A DNA stretch of 64,000 nt from positions 496,001 through 560,000 of the forward strand of contig CAZHON010000001.1 of NCBI GenBank assembly GCA_964534565.1, given 5' to 3'. Shown piece by piece: positions 1 to 9,198 of this stretch. The translations under genes were made by a program, and so were the position numbers. Below the pieces are notes generated by a model, which worked only from the letters and a program-made list of their open reading frames with translations, was not told where the DNA came from and did not search any database. The stretch comes from CAZHON01 sp964534565 (lineage in GTDB: Bacteria > Patescibacteriota > Gracilibacteria > Peribacterales > Peribacteraceae). Every line of letters starts with the position of its first letter. Within the stretch, counting starts at the first letter, position 1.

Positions 1-23
1 ACGATTCGTTCCCCCATCTTTCC

Positions 24-620
24 ATGAACTCACATTACACTCGTCTTCCGTGGATTCTTGCCGGAGTGGTGCTTGTGCTCTTCCTCTACAGCTGGGGAAG
101 TTTCAACGGCATTGTTGCGTCGCATGAAAACGTTGATGCAAAGTGGGCACAGGTAGAAACACAGTATCAACGCCGCTTCGATTTGATTCCCAACATCGTA
201 AGCACGGTAAAGGGTGCTGCAAACTTTGAGCAGTCGACATTCACTGCCATTACGCAGGCTCGCAGCAGCTGGACAAATGCATCGACCGATCGCACGCAGA
301 AAATCGCTGCCGCTCAAACTCTCGACACCTCGCTCTCCCGCCTGATTGTCGCAGTAGAGGCGTACCCACAGCTGCAAGCAACCAAAGCATTCCAGGACCT
401 CATGACCGTCACAGAAGGCACGGAAAACCGCATTGCAACGGCACGCAAGGACTATAACGACGCAGTGCAGACCTATAACGTCTCTGTGAAGCAGTTTCCA
501 CGCAATTTGTTTGCTCGATTGTTCGGTTACGGCCCCGAGACCTTCTTCCAGAACACGGAAGGGTCCGAGACCGCTCCCGTCATCGACTTTGGAACGTCGT
601 CTCAGGCTGCCATTCAGTAA
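24..620 (+). CDS. lemA: LemA family membrane-anchored protein
   Basis: LemA-type protein of 198 residues, close to the family's usual length. One N-terminal membrane anchor (about residues 9-28) is followed by a helical domain with the family pattern around VDAKWAQVETQYQRR and DLIPNIVSTVKG (about 38-65). The molecular role of LemA proteins is not settled; the bulk is expected outside the membrane. The start is preceded by a pyrimidine-rich stretch (TTCCCCCATCTTTCC) and no Shine-Dalgarno. It is followed 5 bases later by a TPM-domain gene, a pairing often seen in bacteria, so the two proteins probably act together at the envelope. Confidence 0.9.
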   Translation: MNSHYTRLPWILAGVVLVLFLYSWGSFNGIVASHENVDAKWAQVETQYQRRFDLIPNIVSTVKGAANFEQSTFTAITQARSSWTNASTDRTQKIAAAQTLDTSLSRLIVAVEAYPQLQATKAFQDLMTVTEGTENRIATARKDYNDAVQTYNVSVKQFPRNLFARLFGYGPETFFQNTEGSETAPVIDFGTSSQAAIQ

Positions 621-625
621 CGCCT

Positions 626-1498
626 ATGCTTAGCATTTCGCGTCTCGTCGTCGCACTGTCGCTCGTCTTTCTCTCTGCTCCGCAGGTGAGTGAGGCGGCG
701 TTTGCGATTCCACCCAATGATGGATACGTCACAGACGACGCGGGGATTTTGAAACCCGATGAAGAGTCGGCGATCGAAGCAGAATTGACCGAGTATAAAA
801 AAACGACGAGCAATGAAATTGCCGTCCTCGCGGTGAACACGATGTCCGGCGCAGACATTGCCGAAACGTCGGTGGAGGTTTTACGAAAATGGGGAATTGG
901 AGACGCGCAGAAAAACAACGGAATTCTGATTCTCATTGCATACGCAGATAAGAAAATCTTCATTGCGACGGGCTACGGACTCGAAGGGGCCGTTCCCGAC
1001 CTTGTCGCAAAGGGAATCATTGAAGAGGACATCACTCCTGCGTTCCGAAAAGGAGAATACGGAGATGGAATCAAGGCGGCGGTTACATCGCTGGAGAAGC
1101 ACATTGCCGGTGAATACACGGCCGATCGTTACTCGGAATCGTTGGGCCCCGGTTTGCCTGCATTCCTGTGGGTGTTCGTTCTCATTGCAATCCAGGTGCT
1201 CGCGGCATGGTTTTCGCAGAGTAAATCATGGTGGGCAGGAGGGATTGTCGGCGGTGTTGCAGGAGTGTTTTTGACCATTCTCTACACATGGTGGTTGAGC
1301 ATTCCGATTCTGATTATTTTGGGACTTGTGTTCGATTACGTCGTTTCCAAAGCAGGCCCACGCAATCGTCGAGGAGGACGGGGCGGATTTGGAGGATTCG
1401 GCGGTGGAAGTTTTGGTGGAGGAAGCAGCGGAAGTGGTGGATTCGGTGGTTTCAGTGGAGGATCTGGAGGCGGAGGAGGTGCGGGCGGTTCGTGGTAG
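626..1498 (+). CDS. TPM-domain (YgcG-type) secreted/membrane protein
   Basis: 290 residues. A signal peptide (about 1-24) is followed by a TPM domain (about 30-160, beginning NDGYVTDDAGIL), two hydrophobic segments (about 178-200 and 205-235), and a tail made almost entirely of Gly, Ser and Phe. This is the layout of YgcG/TPM proteins: an extracytoplasmic TPM domain, membrane segments and a Gly-rich tail. TPM domains have been linked to photosystem repair in plants and to envelope roles in bacteria; the function here is unknown. It sits directly behind lemA, probably in the same operon. Its TAG stop overlaps the apparent -10 element of the next gene. Confidence 0.88.
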   Translation: MLSISRLVVALSLVFLSAPQVSEAAFAIPPNDGYVTDDAGILKPDEESAIEAELTEYKKTTSNEIAVLAVNTMSGADIAETSVEVLRKWGIGDAQKNNGILILIAYADKKIFIATGYGLEGAVPDLVAKGIIEEDITPAFRKGEYGDGIKAAVTSLEKHIAGEYTADRYSESLGPGLPAFLWVFVLIAIQVLAAWFSQSKSWWAGGIVGGVAGVFLTILYTWWLSIPILIILGLVFDYVVSKAGPRNRRGGRGGFGGFGGGSFGGGSSGSGGFGGFSGGSGGGGGAGGSW

Positions 1499-1508
1499 AA
1501 TGGGGACC

Positions 1509-2408
1509 ATGCGATTCGTTGTGTTCCTCACTCTTCTTCTTTCGACTCCGTATGCATTTGCAGCAGAGCCGCTTTCAACAGTGACGGTAACATCTTCCGC
1601 TCCAGAGAACGGACGTATTCCTCTCGGGGCGCAGCGAGTCGATGCGCTCGATCTTTCTATGCATGTGCCATGCACTCTGTCCCACGATGTTTCTCTCCAA
1701 GAAATCACCGTGCGCCATATCGGCTTGGGAGATGCGAGTGATATCGAGGGAGTGGCGTTGTACCAAGGCAACAGACGACTCACGCGTTCTCTCCGTTTCA
1801 GTTCCACAAAACCCGAAGTCACTCTGCGGGTACGATCGCTTGTACTTGCTCCGTGTACAACGACATCATTTTCTCTTCGCCTCAACTTTTCGAAAGATGC
1901 CGCGATTGCATCCGAGCATGGCCTGAAAATTTTTCAAGACGGAATCAAACTTTCGGGAGCGGCTGTGTCCTACAACGAAACGACTGTTGGCATGCCTGCC
2001 CAAACAGTTTCTGCGACGTTACCCAACGTGACCGTCACGGCATTGCCCCTCAATCGTTTCCCAGTATATGGAGACAATCGTCTACTAGCACGATTCTTGA
2101 TGCATGGAGATACGCAGAAGGATGCCGCTCTTCTTTCCATGAGCCTTCTGAATAAAGGAAAAGCCACCAATAAGGACATTCAGAATATTCGCCTTCAGTG
2201 GAATGACGGAGAAATCATTTCGGAAACATTGCCGACAATGGACGAAGATGTCCTACGATTCACTTTCACCCCTCACGTCACAATCGACCGCTCTGCGCAG
2301 CGAATTTTGGAGGTCTACGGCGACGTGACAGCATCTCGAAAGAGAACGATCGACTTGGTATTGGAAGAAAACAGTGATCTTGTGACAGATCAGGTACGGT
2401 CCAGATAG
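1509..2408 (+). CDS. secreted protein of unknown function
   Basis: 299 residues starting at the ATG at 1509, not at the longer open frame that runs back into the TPM gene. The sequence from 1509 opens with a clean signal peptide (MRFVVFLTLLLSTPYAFA, cut near residue 18). TAGAAT lies 7 bases before this ATG, overlapping the TAG stop of the upstream gene, which suggests an extra leaderless promoter. The mature part is rich in beta-prone Thr, Val and Ser stretches and resembles immunoglobulin-like extracellular domains, but I recognise no family. It sits in a run of envelope genes. Confidence 0.75.
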   Translation: MRFVVFLTLLLSTPYAFAAEPLSTVTVTSSAPENGRIPLGAQRVDALDLSMHVPCTLSHDVSLQEITVRHIGLGDASDIEGVALYQGNRRLTRSLRFSSTKPEVTLRVRSLVLAPCTTTSFSLRLNFSKDAAIASEHGLKIFQDGIKLSGAAVSYNETTVGMPAQTVSATLPNVTVTALPLNRFPVYGDNRLLARFLMHGDTQKDAALLSMSLLNKGKATNKDIQNIRLQWNDGEIISETLPTMDEDVLRFTFTPHVTIDRSAQRILEVYGDVTASRKRTIDLVLEENSDLVTDQVRSR

Positions 2409-2448
2409 TGGCTAGAGAGACCATTCTCGTGCATACTGTGGACCACAA

Positions 2449-3354
2449 ATGCGACGCCGAATTTTACTCGCTTTGATGGTGTGCACGCTGACAACAGCGT
2501 GTGGAACCTCAGTACAGAAGGAGATTTCGTCCGGGGAGCTTCTTCAGAAGGCTGCGGAATCGATGAAGGATTTTGCGGCATTGGATGTATCGATCAAAGG
2601 TTCCGTTTCAGGAATCGATCAACAAGGAAAGCGTCCATTCACTCTCGATCTAAACGGACAGATGCAAGACGGAGGAAAGAATTCCACCTTTGCATTTACG
2701 GTTCTCCTTCCGCTTCAAAACACTCTCCGTCTCAATGGATCTGCACTCATGCTTGCAGGGAAAGATCTCTATTTCACACTTTCGAAGGTGCAGCAAAGCA
2801 TCAACGGATTTTGGGTAGATGTAGACGATGAAGAATCGAAAAAATCTCTCAATCAATGGTGGAGGGTGCCGCAAACCACAGTGCAAAAGGAAACCGTGTC
2901 ACAGTCCTCGGACGGATTGCTCCCCATGCAGTTGAATATTCTTCGCATTGATGAGGATAGCGGTTCGAAAATGATGGACGGACACTCTGTTCGAGAACTC
3001 ACGGTCAGTATTGACCCCAAGAAATTGAAGGAGTTTTTGGACTACGTCGCAAAGCAGCAAGGCAAAACGCCTACCGCCAATGAGTTGATGATTTCATCGC
3101 TCTTAGCGCTCTACGAAACGAAGGGGGTCATTACGATTGTAGAAGATTCCTACCTCATTCAAAAAATTGTGTGGACCGTCCACCCCATTCAAGGTGCTCC
3201 ATTCCCAGTATCAATCGATACAACAGTCTCCTTCACCCCCGCAACGCTGAAGCAAAAAATTGTCGCTCCTTTGGATGCCAAGATCTATACGTCCTCTGGT
3301 TTTCATCTGCCCATGCCCACCGTTCAGCCTTCGCCTGAATCTCCTTCTCTCTAA
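2449..3354 (+). CDS. predicted lipoprotein, unknown function
   Basis: 301 residues. Signal peptide with a lipobox (LTTACG; the Cys near residue 18 would be lipidated). The mature region, after a short helical segment containing ELLQKAAESMKDF, looks like an LolA/LppX-type lipoprotein fold (alternating hydrophobic strands, a statement about FTLDLNGQM-like strands and a long middle helix), but that is only a resemblance. The C-terminus is Pro/Ser-rich. It lies 3 bases before the PKD-repeat gene and is probably co-transcribed with it. Confidence 0.7.
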   Translation: MRRRILLALMVCTLTTACGTSVQKEISSGELLQKAAESMKDFAALDVSIKGSVSGIDQQGKRPFTLDLNGQMQDGGKNSTFAFTVLLPLQNTLRLNGSALMLAGKDLYFTLSKVQQSINGFWVDVDDEESKKSLNQWWRVPQTTVQKETVSQSSDGLLPMQLNILRIDEDSGSKMMDGHSVRELTVSIDPKKLKEFLDYVAKQQGKTPTANELMISSLLALYETKGVITIVEDSYLIQKIVWTVHPIQGAPFPVSIDTTVSFTPATLKQKIVAPLDAKIYTSSGFHLPMPTVQPSPESPSL

Positions 3355-3357
3355 CGT

Positions 3358-5391
3358 ATGGAAACTCCTCCCTCCGTCGACGGTGTCGCACTCCCCAGTG
3401 AGCCTGCGTCGACACCTTCCACACCGGTTGTGCCTTCAACCCCCGCAATCAATCGTGCGTCTGTAAACGGAGCAAGACGAATTTTGCTCGCCATCGCGTT
3501 TATTTGCTACGGCGCGTATGCCGTGTGGTGCCTTGCATTGATGGCCGCGTTACCGTCGCCCACGGGAGGACTCACTCAATTCACGCAAATTGGAACCATG
3601 AGTGCGTACATAGGAGCTGCGGGATTTGTCCTCTTCTTTCTCTTTGGTCTCGTCCGCATTCGAAGCAATGGTTCCTTACCTGCAGACGCAAAACAGCGTG
3701 CGCTCATTCGCATTGTACTGACGGTTGTGCCGGGTATTCTGCTCAGTCTCGCGGTTCCTTTTGTTATCAATCGGGAACCCTCTCTCACAATGGAAATTAT
3801 CAAGCCGACCCAAGCGGAGGATTTCGTGTCGCCGGTTGCGGTGACCTTCAGTGTTGAGAAGGCCGTCGAGATTTTGCGTCAACGAGGCAGCAAACCACTG
3901 ACGTATCATTGGGATGTGAATGGAGACGGAAAGAGCGACCAAGACACCGTAGTGCCCGTTCTCACGACCACGTACCAACGTGAAGGAACGTATCTGACGA
4001 CTGTGACTATGAGCTTTGGTCCCGGCTCGACGGAAGCCCCAAGGACAATTGCGCGACGTATCCTCATTTCTCAAGCGGTGTTCACGAGCGACCCCGCAAA
4101 TCCGATTGTGAATCAGCCTGCAACATTGGATGCAAGCAACCTCATCAAAGATCTCAACTCGATCGACAACATTGCGTGGGATTTTGATAACGACGGAAAA
4201 GTTGATGCCGAAGGAAAGGAGACATCGGTCACAACGACATTTTTCAGAACAGGAACATTCACAGTTGCAGTGACGATTCGCCTCACGAATAAAACGGAAA
4301 CTCAGTACAAGCGCGCCTTGACGGTCACAGATCCAGAACCTCTTCCGTTCCCTGTCACGGTGACAACCGAACCGAAAAAACTTCTCAGCCCCGCTCCATT
4401 TGTCGTCGTGTTCACGGTCGATACCAAGGAGCCGATTGCAAACGTGCAATGGGTGTTTGGAGACGGAGGAAAAGGCGAAGGACCACGTGCCGCTCACCAA
4501 TTTACGCAACGAGGCAATTTCTCCGTCTTAGCCAAAATTCGCAGTCAATCGGGGTCTTTGGCACAAGTAGTAACAAATGTAAAAATTGTGGATCCGTTGA
4601 ATATCTCTGACCTTACCTTCGACGGAACGCCGGAAATTCAGGGTGGCGAAATTCAAGGAGAGATTCCTCTCGCACTGAAACTACAACCGAAAACGAATGC
4701 GCAGTTCATTGATTTTTCATGGGAGTCACCGGGTGTGACCGAAGACCGAACGCTCGATGGAGATTTGGATGTGACGTATCGAAAACCGGGAAAGTATGTA
4801 CTGACGCTGATTGCCGTGGATGCCGAACAGCATGTGATGCGAAAGACTTTCAGTGTGAATGTGCTTCCTGTTTCGTCACACATCTTGTTCCAAATGCAGC
4901 CTGAAGACGGTGTCGCACCCTTGAAGGTGAGCTTCGATGCATCGGAGTCTGATATCCCGGGAGAAACGATCTCCGGTTTCGTGTGGGACTTTGGAGACCA
5001 AGGCTCGCCGCTCCCGACGGGAGCCAGCACCGAGCACGTATACACAAGTCCCGGAACGTACACCGTGTCCCTCACGGCACAGACCACGAGCGGTCGCCAA
5101 GAGTCAACGAACAGAACGATCGTTGTACGCGCTCCGGCGTTGCAGGCGATGTTCCTCGCAAGCCGCCTCACGATTCCGCAGGATGCCACCAATCGTCGTA
5201 TTCAATTCGACTCCAGTTCGACGAAGGGAGCAGTAAAAACCTTCCTCTGGGACTTCGGAGGATTGGGACAAAGCTCAGAGCAAAATCCGAACTTCGAATT
5301 CACGAAACCAGGGGTCTTTCCGGTCGTTTTAACCGTGACCGATGACTCTGGCACAAAGAGCACCTACTCTGTTACCATCACGGTCAAATGA
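3358..5391 (+). CDS. membrane-anchored PKD-repeat surface protein
   Basis: 677 residues. A Pro/Thr/Ser-rich cytoplasmic N-terminus (about 1-40), two or three transmembrane segments (about 40-140), then a long outer region with about five or six PKD-type beta-sandwich repeats. The repeats show the family signature: a W-D/F-F/N-G-D strand (YHWDVNGDG, IAWDFDNDGK, VQWVFGDGG, FVWDFGDQG, FLWDFGGLG) and a late YxxPGxYxVxLT strand. PKD domains usually mediate protein-protein or carbohydrate contacts at the surface. Some repeats carry DxDxDG-like loops that could bind calcium. The TGA stop overlaps the ATG of a 29-codon frame (ATGA). Confidence 0.85.
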   Translation: METPPSVDGVALPSEPASTPSTPVVPSTPAINRASVNGARRILLAIAFICYGAYAVWCLALMAALPSPTGGLTQFTQIGTMSAYIGAAGFVLFFLFGLVRIRSNGSLPADAKQRALIRIVLTVVPGILLSLAVPFVINREPSLTMEIIKPTQAEDFVSPVAVTFSVEKAVEILRQRGSKPLTYHWDVNGDGKSDQDTVVPVLTTTYQREGTYLTTVTMSFGPGSTEAPRTIARRILISQAVFTSDPANPIVNQPATLDASNLIKDLNSIDNIAWDFDNDGKVDAEGKETSVTTTFFRTGTFTVAVTIRLTNKTETQYKRALTVTDPEPLPFPVTVTTEPKKLLSPAPFVVVFTVDTKEPIANVQWVFGDGGKGEGPRAAHQFTQRGNFSVLAKIRSQSGSLAQVVTNVKIVDPLNISDLTFDGTPEIQGGEIQGEIPLALKLQPKTNAQFIDFSWESPGVTEDRTLDGDLDVTYRKPGKYVLTLIAVDAEQHVMRKTFSVNVLPVSSHILFQMQPEDGVAPLKVSFDASESDIPGETISGFVWDFGDQGSPLPTGASTEHVYTSPGTYTVSLTAQTTSGRQESTNRTIVVRAPALQAMFLASRLTIPQDATNRRIQFDSSSTKGAVKTFLWDFGGLGQSSEQNPNFEFTKPGVFPVVLTVTDDSGTKSTYSVTITVK

Positions 5392-5477
5392 AGCAGAAAA
5401 CAATCGTCCGCATTTGTGCCTCCTTGGCCGTCATTGCGATCATCATGGGCGCTCTCCTCCCAGCATTGGGACTCTAG
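5388..5477 (+). CDS. 29-residue hydrophobic membrane peptide (small ORF)
   Basis: An ATG that overlaps the stop of the PKD gene (ATGA) opens a 29-codon frame ending in TAG. The peptide has a basic start (MKQKTIVR) followed by one hydrophobic helix ending in LLPALGL, a plausible single-pass membrane peptide. The overlap suggests translational coupling with the PKD protein. I recognise no family; short, so it could be chance, although the charge and hydrophobic layout is what one expects from a real small membrane protein. Confidence 0.5.
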   Translation: MKQKTIVRICASLAVIAIIMGALLPALGL

Positions 5478-5519
5478 AGCACACTGGCATAGAACGTATT
5501 TCTATGCTCTGATAGGGAG

Positions 5520-6380
5520 GTGCGCCACGGTTTCCTCCTCGTCGATAAACCACTCGGACCTACCAGTCACGATGTGGTGCAAACCGTGCGTAGAGCCCTG
5601 CCAGAACGCGATGTAGGGCATTTGGGCACTCTCGACCCGCAGGCATCAGGGTTGCTCGTCTTAGCCGTCGGTTCCAAGGCTCTGAAGGTCGTGGAGCTGT
5701 TTTCCGGACTTAATAAAGAATACAAAGCGCACATCCGTTTCGGGGAAATCAGTACCACGTACGATGCAGCCGGAACACTCGAAGCAGTTGCTCTCAAACC
5801 GGGGTGGATCGCACCGGAGCAGGGGAGTCTGCAGCGCATCATTTCCGATCAGTTTGTCGGAAAGATTGATCAGGTTCCGCCAGGGTACAGCGCGATTCAT
5901 ATCGCCGGAGAGCGCGCGTACCGAAAAATGCAGCAAGGGAAAAACGTCGTCATGCCGTCTCGCAAAGTGGAAGTACTTTCGTACCACATCGACTCCTACA
6001 ACTTTCCCGATTTACATGTCACGATTTCCTGCAGTGCAGGAACGTACATCCGTTCGCTCGCACACGACTTGGGACAAGTGCTGGGGTGCGGAGCGCACCT
6101 GGGAGGGCTGAGACGTACGAAGGTTGGGCAATGGAGAGTGGAGGACGCGGCGCTCCCTGCCAATGTCGCCTGGACACAGGTTTCACCCTTGAAAGAAATT
6201 CTCGCGTCGTTGCCCAAGGTGGAAATTTCTTCCCTGGAAGGGGAGGCACTGCGTCATGGGAAGGATATCGATCACGAGGTGCACCCTGACACAATTGCGT
6301 GGTGTGAGGGGCTTCCGATGGCGTTATTGGTGCCTTGTAAGGATGGGACACGCAGAGCACATCCAAGAAAGGTCTTTTAG
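5520..6380 (+). CDS. truB: tRNA pseudouridine(55) synthase TruB
   Basis: 286 residues. TruB makes pseudouridine 55 in the T-loop of tRNAs. The N-terminus GFLLVDKPLGPTSHDVV and the catalytic motif GHLGTLDPQASGLL (catalytic Asp near residue 40) are diagnostic; the motifs YSAIHIAGERAY and SAGTYIRSLAHDLG follow in order. The C-terminus carries a short PUA-like extension. The only usable start in this frame is the GTG at 5520: a TAG lies 30 bases upstream and no other start codon follows it. A GGGAGG stretch touches the start, too close for a normal Shine-Dalgarno; TATGCT at 5503-5508 could be a -10. Confidence 0.95.
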   Translation: MRHGFLLVDKPLGPTSHDVVQTVRRALPERDVGHLGTLDPQASGLLVLAVGSKALKVVELFSGLNKEYKAHIRFGEISTTYDAAGTLEAVALKPGWIAPEQGSLQRIISDQFVGKIDQVPPGYSAIHIAGERAYRKMQQGKNVVMPSRKVEVLSYHIDSYNFPDLHVTISCSAGTYIRSLAHDLGQVLGCGAHLGGLRRTKVGQWRVEDAALPANVAWTQVSPLKEILASLPKVEISSLEGEALRHGKDIDHEVHPDTIAWCEGLPMALLVPCKDGTRRAHPRKVF

Positions 6381-6405
6381 GCTTCTCCTAGGGCTCGGAC
6401 GAGAA

Positions 6406-6434
6406 TTGACAATAATTCTTAACAGGTTTTAAAT
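6406..6434 (+). promoter_or_regulatory. sigma-70-type promoter of the DksA-like gene, leaderless layout
   Basis: TTGACA at 6406-6411, a 17-base spacer, and TTAAAT at 6429-6434. The ATG at 6441 starts 6 bases after the -10, so the predicted transcript begins at or next to the start codon. Confidence 0.75.
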
Positions 6435-6440
6435 GCGCCC

Positions 6441-6812
6441 ATGGCCACCATCAGTCGCATCGATCAATTGACGGCACAACGAGAGGAGCTTGCCGAGAGA
6501 ATTGAACGAAGGAGACAGGATTTGGCAGAGAGCGATGAAGATACACGCGAAAGCCTTGCGCTCTCCCTTCATCACGACTCCGACGTTCTTCGAAAAGTTG
6601 AAAATACATTGAATGAACTGAGAACCTCGACGGCGCAGAATATGTGTGATGTGTGTCACAAAAAAATTCCTGAAGAACGTTTGCTCGCAATTCCCACTGC
6701 GACAACGTGTGTGAAATGCCAAAAAGAAATTGATGGAACGCAGAATCCTCTCGATCGTAACGCAGAAATTATTCAGGCATGGAAAAGAGTCACATCGGAA
6801 ATTGAAGAGTGA
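6441..6812 (+). CDS. TraR/DksA-type zinc-finger protein
   Basis: 123 residues. A long charged coiled-coil region (about 5-65, rich in E, R and L) is followed by a C4 zinc finger: CDVCHKKI near residue 71 and CVKCQKEI near residue 92, as in the DksA/TraR family. These proteins enter the secondary channel of RNA polymerase and tune transcription, often with ppGpp. The tip acidic residues of the coiled coil cannot be assigned with confidence. The gene has a near-consensus promoter placed so that the mRNA would be leaderless. Confidence 0.85.
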   Translation: MATISRIDQLTAQREELAERIERRRQDLAESDEDTRESLALSLHHDSDVLRKVENTLNELRTSTAQNMCDVCHKKIPEERLLAIPTATTCVKCQKEIDGTQNPLDRNAEIIQAWKRVTSEIEE

Positions 6813-6855
6813 CATGAAACGAATGGCACGCCATGAGCGAGCGAATTGAGTCGAA

Positions 6856-6931
6856 TGGTGGGCTGGGCGGGACTTGAACCCGCGACCAATTGCTTAAGAG
6901 GCAACTGCTCTACCAACTGAGCTACCAGCCC
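6856..6931 (-). tRNA. tRNA-Lys (anticodon CTT)
   Basis: Full cloverleaf on the minus strand: acceptor GGGCTGG pairs with CCAGCCC, D-arm GCTCAGTTGGTAGAGC, anticodon loop CTCTTAA (anticodon CTT), T-arm with GGTTCAAGTCC. The 3' CCA is encoded. Confidence 0.97.
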
Positions 6932-7012
6932 GAAGATTTGAAAGAAGCCCACCTTTTTCTGGGCCCGCAAAGGGTAGCAAAGGCTGTAGGTCCCCACAAC
7001 CCCGCTTTTGGA

Positions 7013-7021
7013 GGGGAGGGG
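7013..7021 (+). repeat. polar 9-mer GGGGAGGGG (copy 1)
   Basis: First of six identical 9-mers, all on the + strand. It contains GGGNAGGG, the E. coli KOPS consensus. This copy lies just past the stop of the Sel1 gene. Confidence 0.6.
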
Positions 7022-7023
7022 AC

Positions 7024-7719
7024 TTAGAGAGCCTTTTCGACCGTAGTGGCTGCGGAGGAAGCAGGGGCAACAATCGTCTTTTTCAGCTGTGCCACGCGTG
7101 CCTCAAGAGCATTCTTTTCGTCCTCCGAGAGCTTGGAAAGGGCAGAAGAAAGGATTGCAGAGGCTTTGGCATCACCAGCGTCTTTTGCAATCGTGAACCA
7201 GGCGGCCGCATCGAGTGCATTCGGCTTGGATACACCTTCACCCTTCGCAAGCATGACACCCAGGTTCACTGCGGCTTCCGTCATTCCTTTTTTTGCGGCC
7301 TGTGTGAAGTGGAGCAGTGCACCAGTCAAATCTTGAGGACCGCCTTCCCCTCGATATTCCATCACTCCCAAGTTGTACATCGCGCGATCATTTCCTAACG
7401 CCACCGCTTTCGTAAACCACTCCCGGGCTTTCGGTAAATCTTTGGTGACGAGCGTTCCTTCGTAGTACGTCAGTCCCAAGTTAAACATCGCACGCACCTC
7501 ACCTTGATCAGCGGCTTTTGCGAGCCACGACAATCCCTCGGTGACGTTTCGCTTCAGTTCCTTTCCTTCCAAATAAATCACTCCCAAATTGTACTGAGAA
7601 GCTTTGTCTCCACTTTGTGCGGAGGTTTCGAGCTGTTCGAAGGTGATCGGCATTTCCCAATGCGTGCACGCAGAGAGGAGAATTGCCAGACACAGGGTTC
7701 CAAGGGAGAGAGGGCGCAT
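7024..7719 (-). CDS. Sel1-repeat lipoprotein
   Basis: 231 residues from the ATG at 7719. That start gives a lipoprotein signal with lipobox LLSACT and lies 8 bases after TAGAAT, so the longer open frame is not needed. The mature protein consists of about four or five Sel1-like (TPR-related) repeats with the pattern AxYNLGVxYxxGxxxxKDxxxAxxWxxKAA (about residues 35-185), then an Ala/Lys-rich tail. Sel1 repeats are protein-binding helical arrays; in bacteria they often occur in secreted or envelope proteins. The partner is unknown. Confidence 0.88.
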   Translation of the reverse strand: MRPLSLGTLCLAILLSACTHWEMPITFEQLETSAQSGDKASQYNLGVIYLEGKELKRNVTEGLSWLAKAADQGEVRAMFNLGLTYYEGTLVTKDLPKAREWFTKAVALGNDRAMYNLGVMEYRGEGGPQDLTGALLHFTQAAKKGMTEAAVNLGVMLAKGEGVSKPNALDAAAWFTIAKDAGDAKASAILSSALSKLSEDEKNALEARVAQLKKTIVAPASSAATTVEKAL

Positions 7720-7782
7720 AGACCAAAATTCTATGCTTTTTTGGCATCCTGCCAAGGCTGTTCTCTGCCACCGAAAGCCCTT

Positions 7783-9189
7783 TTACTGCATTGCGACTGT
7801 TGGAGTCGGGAGGGAGAGGAGTTCTGCAATTCCACGAGCGTCCAAATAGTGCTGGGAGATGGAACCCGGCATTTGGCCGTAGGCAGAGACGATCTTCGAT
7901 TCATCTTTCTTGCCATCCTCGTACTGCACGGTCTGCAACCAGACGATTTCATTCCCACGAAGATCGCGATTATTGACCTTCAATGTTTCTGGAGCAGTCG
8001 ATGCGAAGTACGGTCCCTCGAAGGAAACAGAGCGTCCGTCGGCAATACCATAGAGTTGCACCTCTACTTCCGTATCGTGGCGCGATGTCTGCACGATCAG
8101 ATCGCCGGGTGTGTTATTCACGAATTCGAGATCCTGCTTTCCCGGGAACACGGTTGCATCCAAGCCGACACCGAAGAGTTCGTAGTAGTGCACGTAGAGA
8201 CTGTGCGGCGCACGCTCTTCGATGGGTAATCCGGCAAGCAATGCGGCTCGGTATGCCGTTGTCGCAGCCTGGCAGATTCCGCCCCCTGGAGCGGGCTCCA
8301 AAGTGCCTCCATTCACGATGATGAGCGAATCGGACCAACCGTTGCTCTTTGTGATCGGGCCACCAAGCGTTTGGTTGAAGGAAAATGTTTGTCCTTGTGG
8401 AATCAACACTCCTTGCAACTGCTCATCGACTGCCTTTCGAATATTTTCCTTTCGTCCCCAGGGAGAGGTGCGGTAGTCGGAGCGTCCTGTGGAAAGAAGT
8501 GTGAACGTTTGCTTCTTTCCATTCTTCTGTACGGTGATTGTTCCGCTTCGATGCACAATCGGGAGAACGAGATCTTCCGTCTTCGATGTCAGCGCACCCA
8601 CGATTTCCTTGGCAGCGGAAGCGCGATCGAGTTCGTAGCCTGCAGAGGGAGTGACATTCACCTTCACACGCTCAATGTCGTAATCGTCTTTCTCTGTCTG
8701 TAACAATACAGAATCAACAACCGGTGGGAGGTCGAGAGGGAGTGAACGCGCAAGAGACGCGTTGATTGCCTTTGTATCAAGCGAGAAGGTCGCACTCGAG
8801 TTCGTGTACGAGAACGACACCCACTCAGGGTGAGCGGCAGGCGAAGCGTCCCATGTTTGAGGAACCTGTACGGCAAGAGACCCCGTCTCGTGGAGGGTAA
8901 CCGTCAATTTCTGCGTCAATAAATCTTTGCGTTGATCAAGCGTTTCCTTGAGAACACTCACTGCAAGCTGCACACCGAAGCGACGCTTCATACGTTCCTG
9001 CAGACGAAGTGCTTTGCGTTCCATCTGAAGTTCTTGCTCGCTTGGTGCCGCACGGTGAGTCGCTGTAGCGGCCTCAAGGCTGCGTACCAAACTTCCTGGG
9101 AGAGATGACGGAGATGTCATCGCAATACCGCCGGTCACGACGGTGAAGAGTAAAGCAGCTGCAAGAATGTTTGTGTGTGTGGTTTTCAT
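7783..9189 (-). CDS. VanW family protein with YoaR-like N-terminal domain
   Basis: 468 residues. N-terminal hydrophobic segment (about 8-28, signal or anchor), a middle region resembling the putative peptidoglycan-binding domain found in YoaR/VanW proteins (about 75-235), then a VanW domain (about 255-390) with FSFNQTLGGPI, the conserved PGGGICQAATTAYRAAL segment and HSLYVHYY. VanW proteins occur beside vancomycin-resistance genes in some bacteria, but the biochemical role is unknown; a cell-wall role is likely. There is no resistance cassette here. A strong AT-rich promoter with a 9-base gap from -10 to ATG precedes it. Confidence 0.88.
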   Translation of the reverse strand: MKTTHTNILAAALLFTVVTGGIAMTSPSSLPGSLVRSLEAATATHRAAPSEQELQMERKALRLQERMKRRFGVQLAVSVLKETLDQRKDLLTQKLTVTLHETGSLAVQVPQTWDASPAAHPEWVSFSYTNSSATFSLDTKAINASLARSLPLDLPPVVDSVLLQTEKDDYDIERVKVNVTPSAGYELDRASAAKEIVGALTSKTEDLVLPIVHRSGTITVQKNGKKQTFTLLSTGRSDYRTSPWGRKENIRKAVDEQLQGVLIPQGQTFSFNQTLGGPITKSNGWSDSLIIVNGGTLEPAPGGGICQAATTAYRAALLAGLPIEERAPHSLYVHYYELFGVGLDATVFPGKQDLEFVNNTPGDLIVQTSRHDTEVEVQLYGIADGRSVSFEGPYFASTAPETLKVNNRDLRGNEIVWLQTVQYEDGKKDESKIVSAYGQMPGSISQHYLDARGIAELLSLPTPTVAMQ

Positions 9190-9198
9190 GACTTTTTT

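Noticed and set aside
6773..6997. A short frame over tRNA-Lys containing a VAQLVEQLP-like string
   Set aside because: This is the familiar false translation of a tRNA gene.
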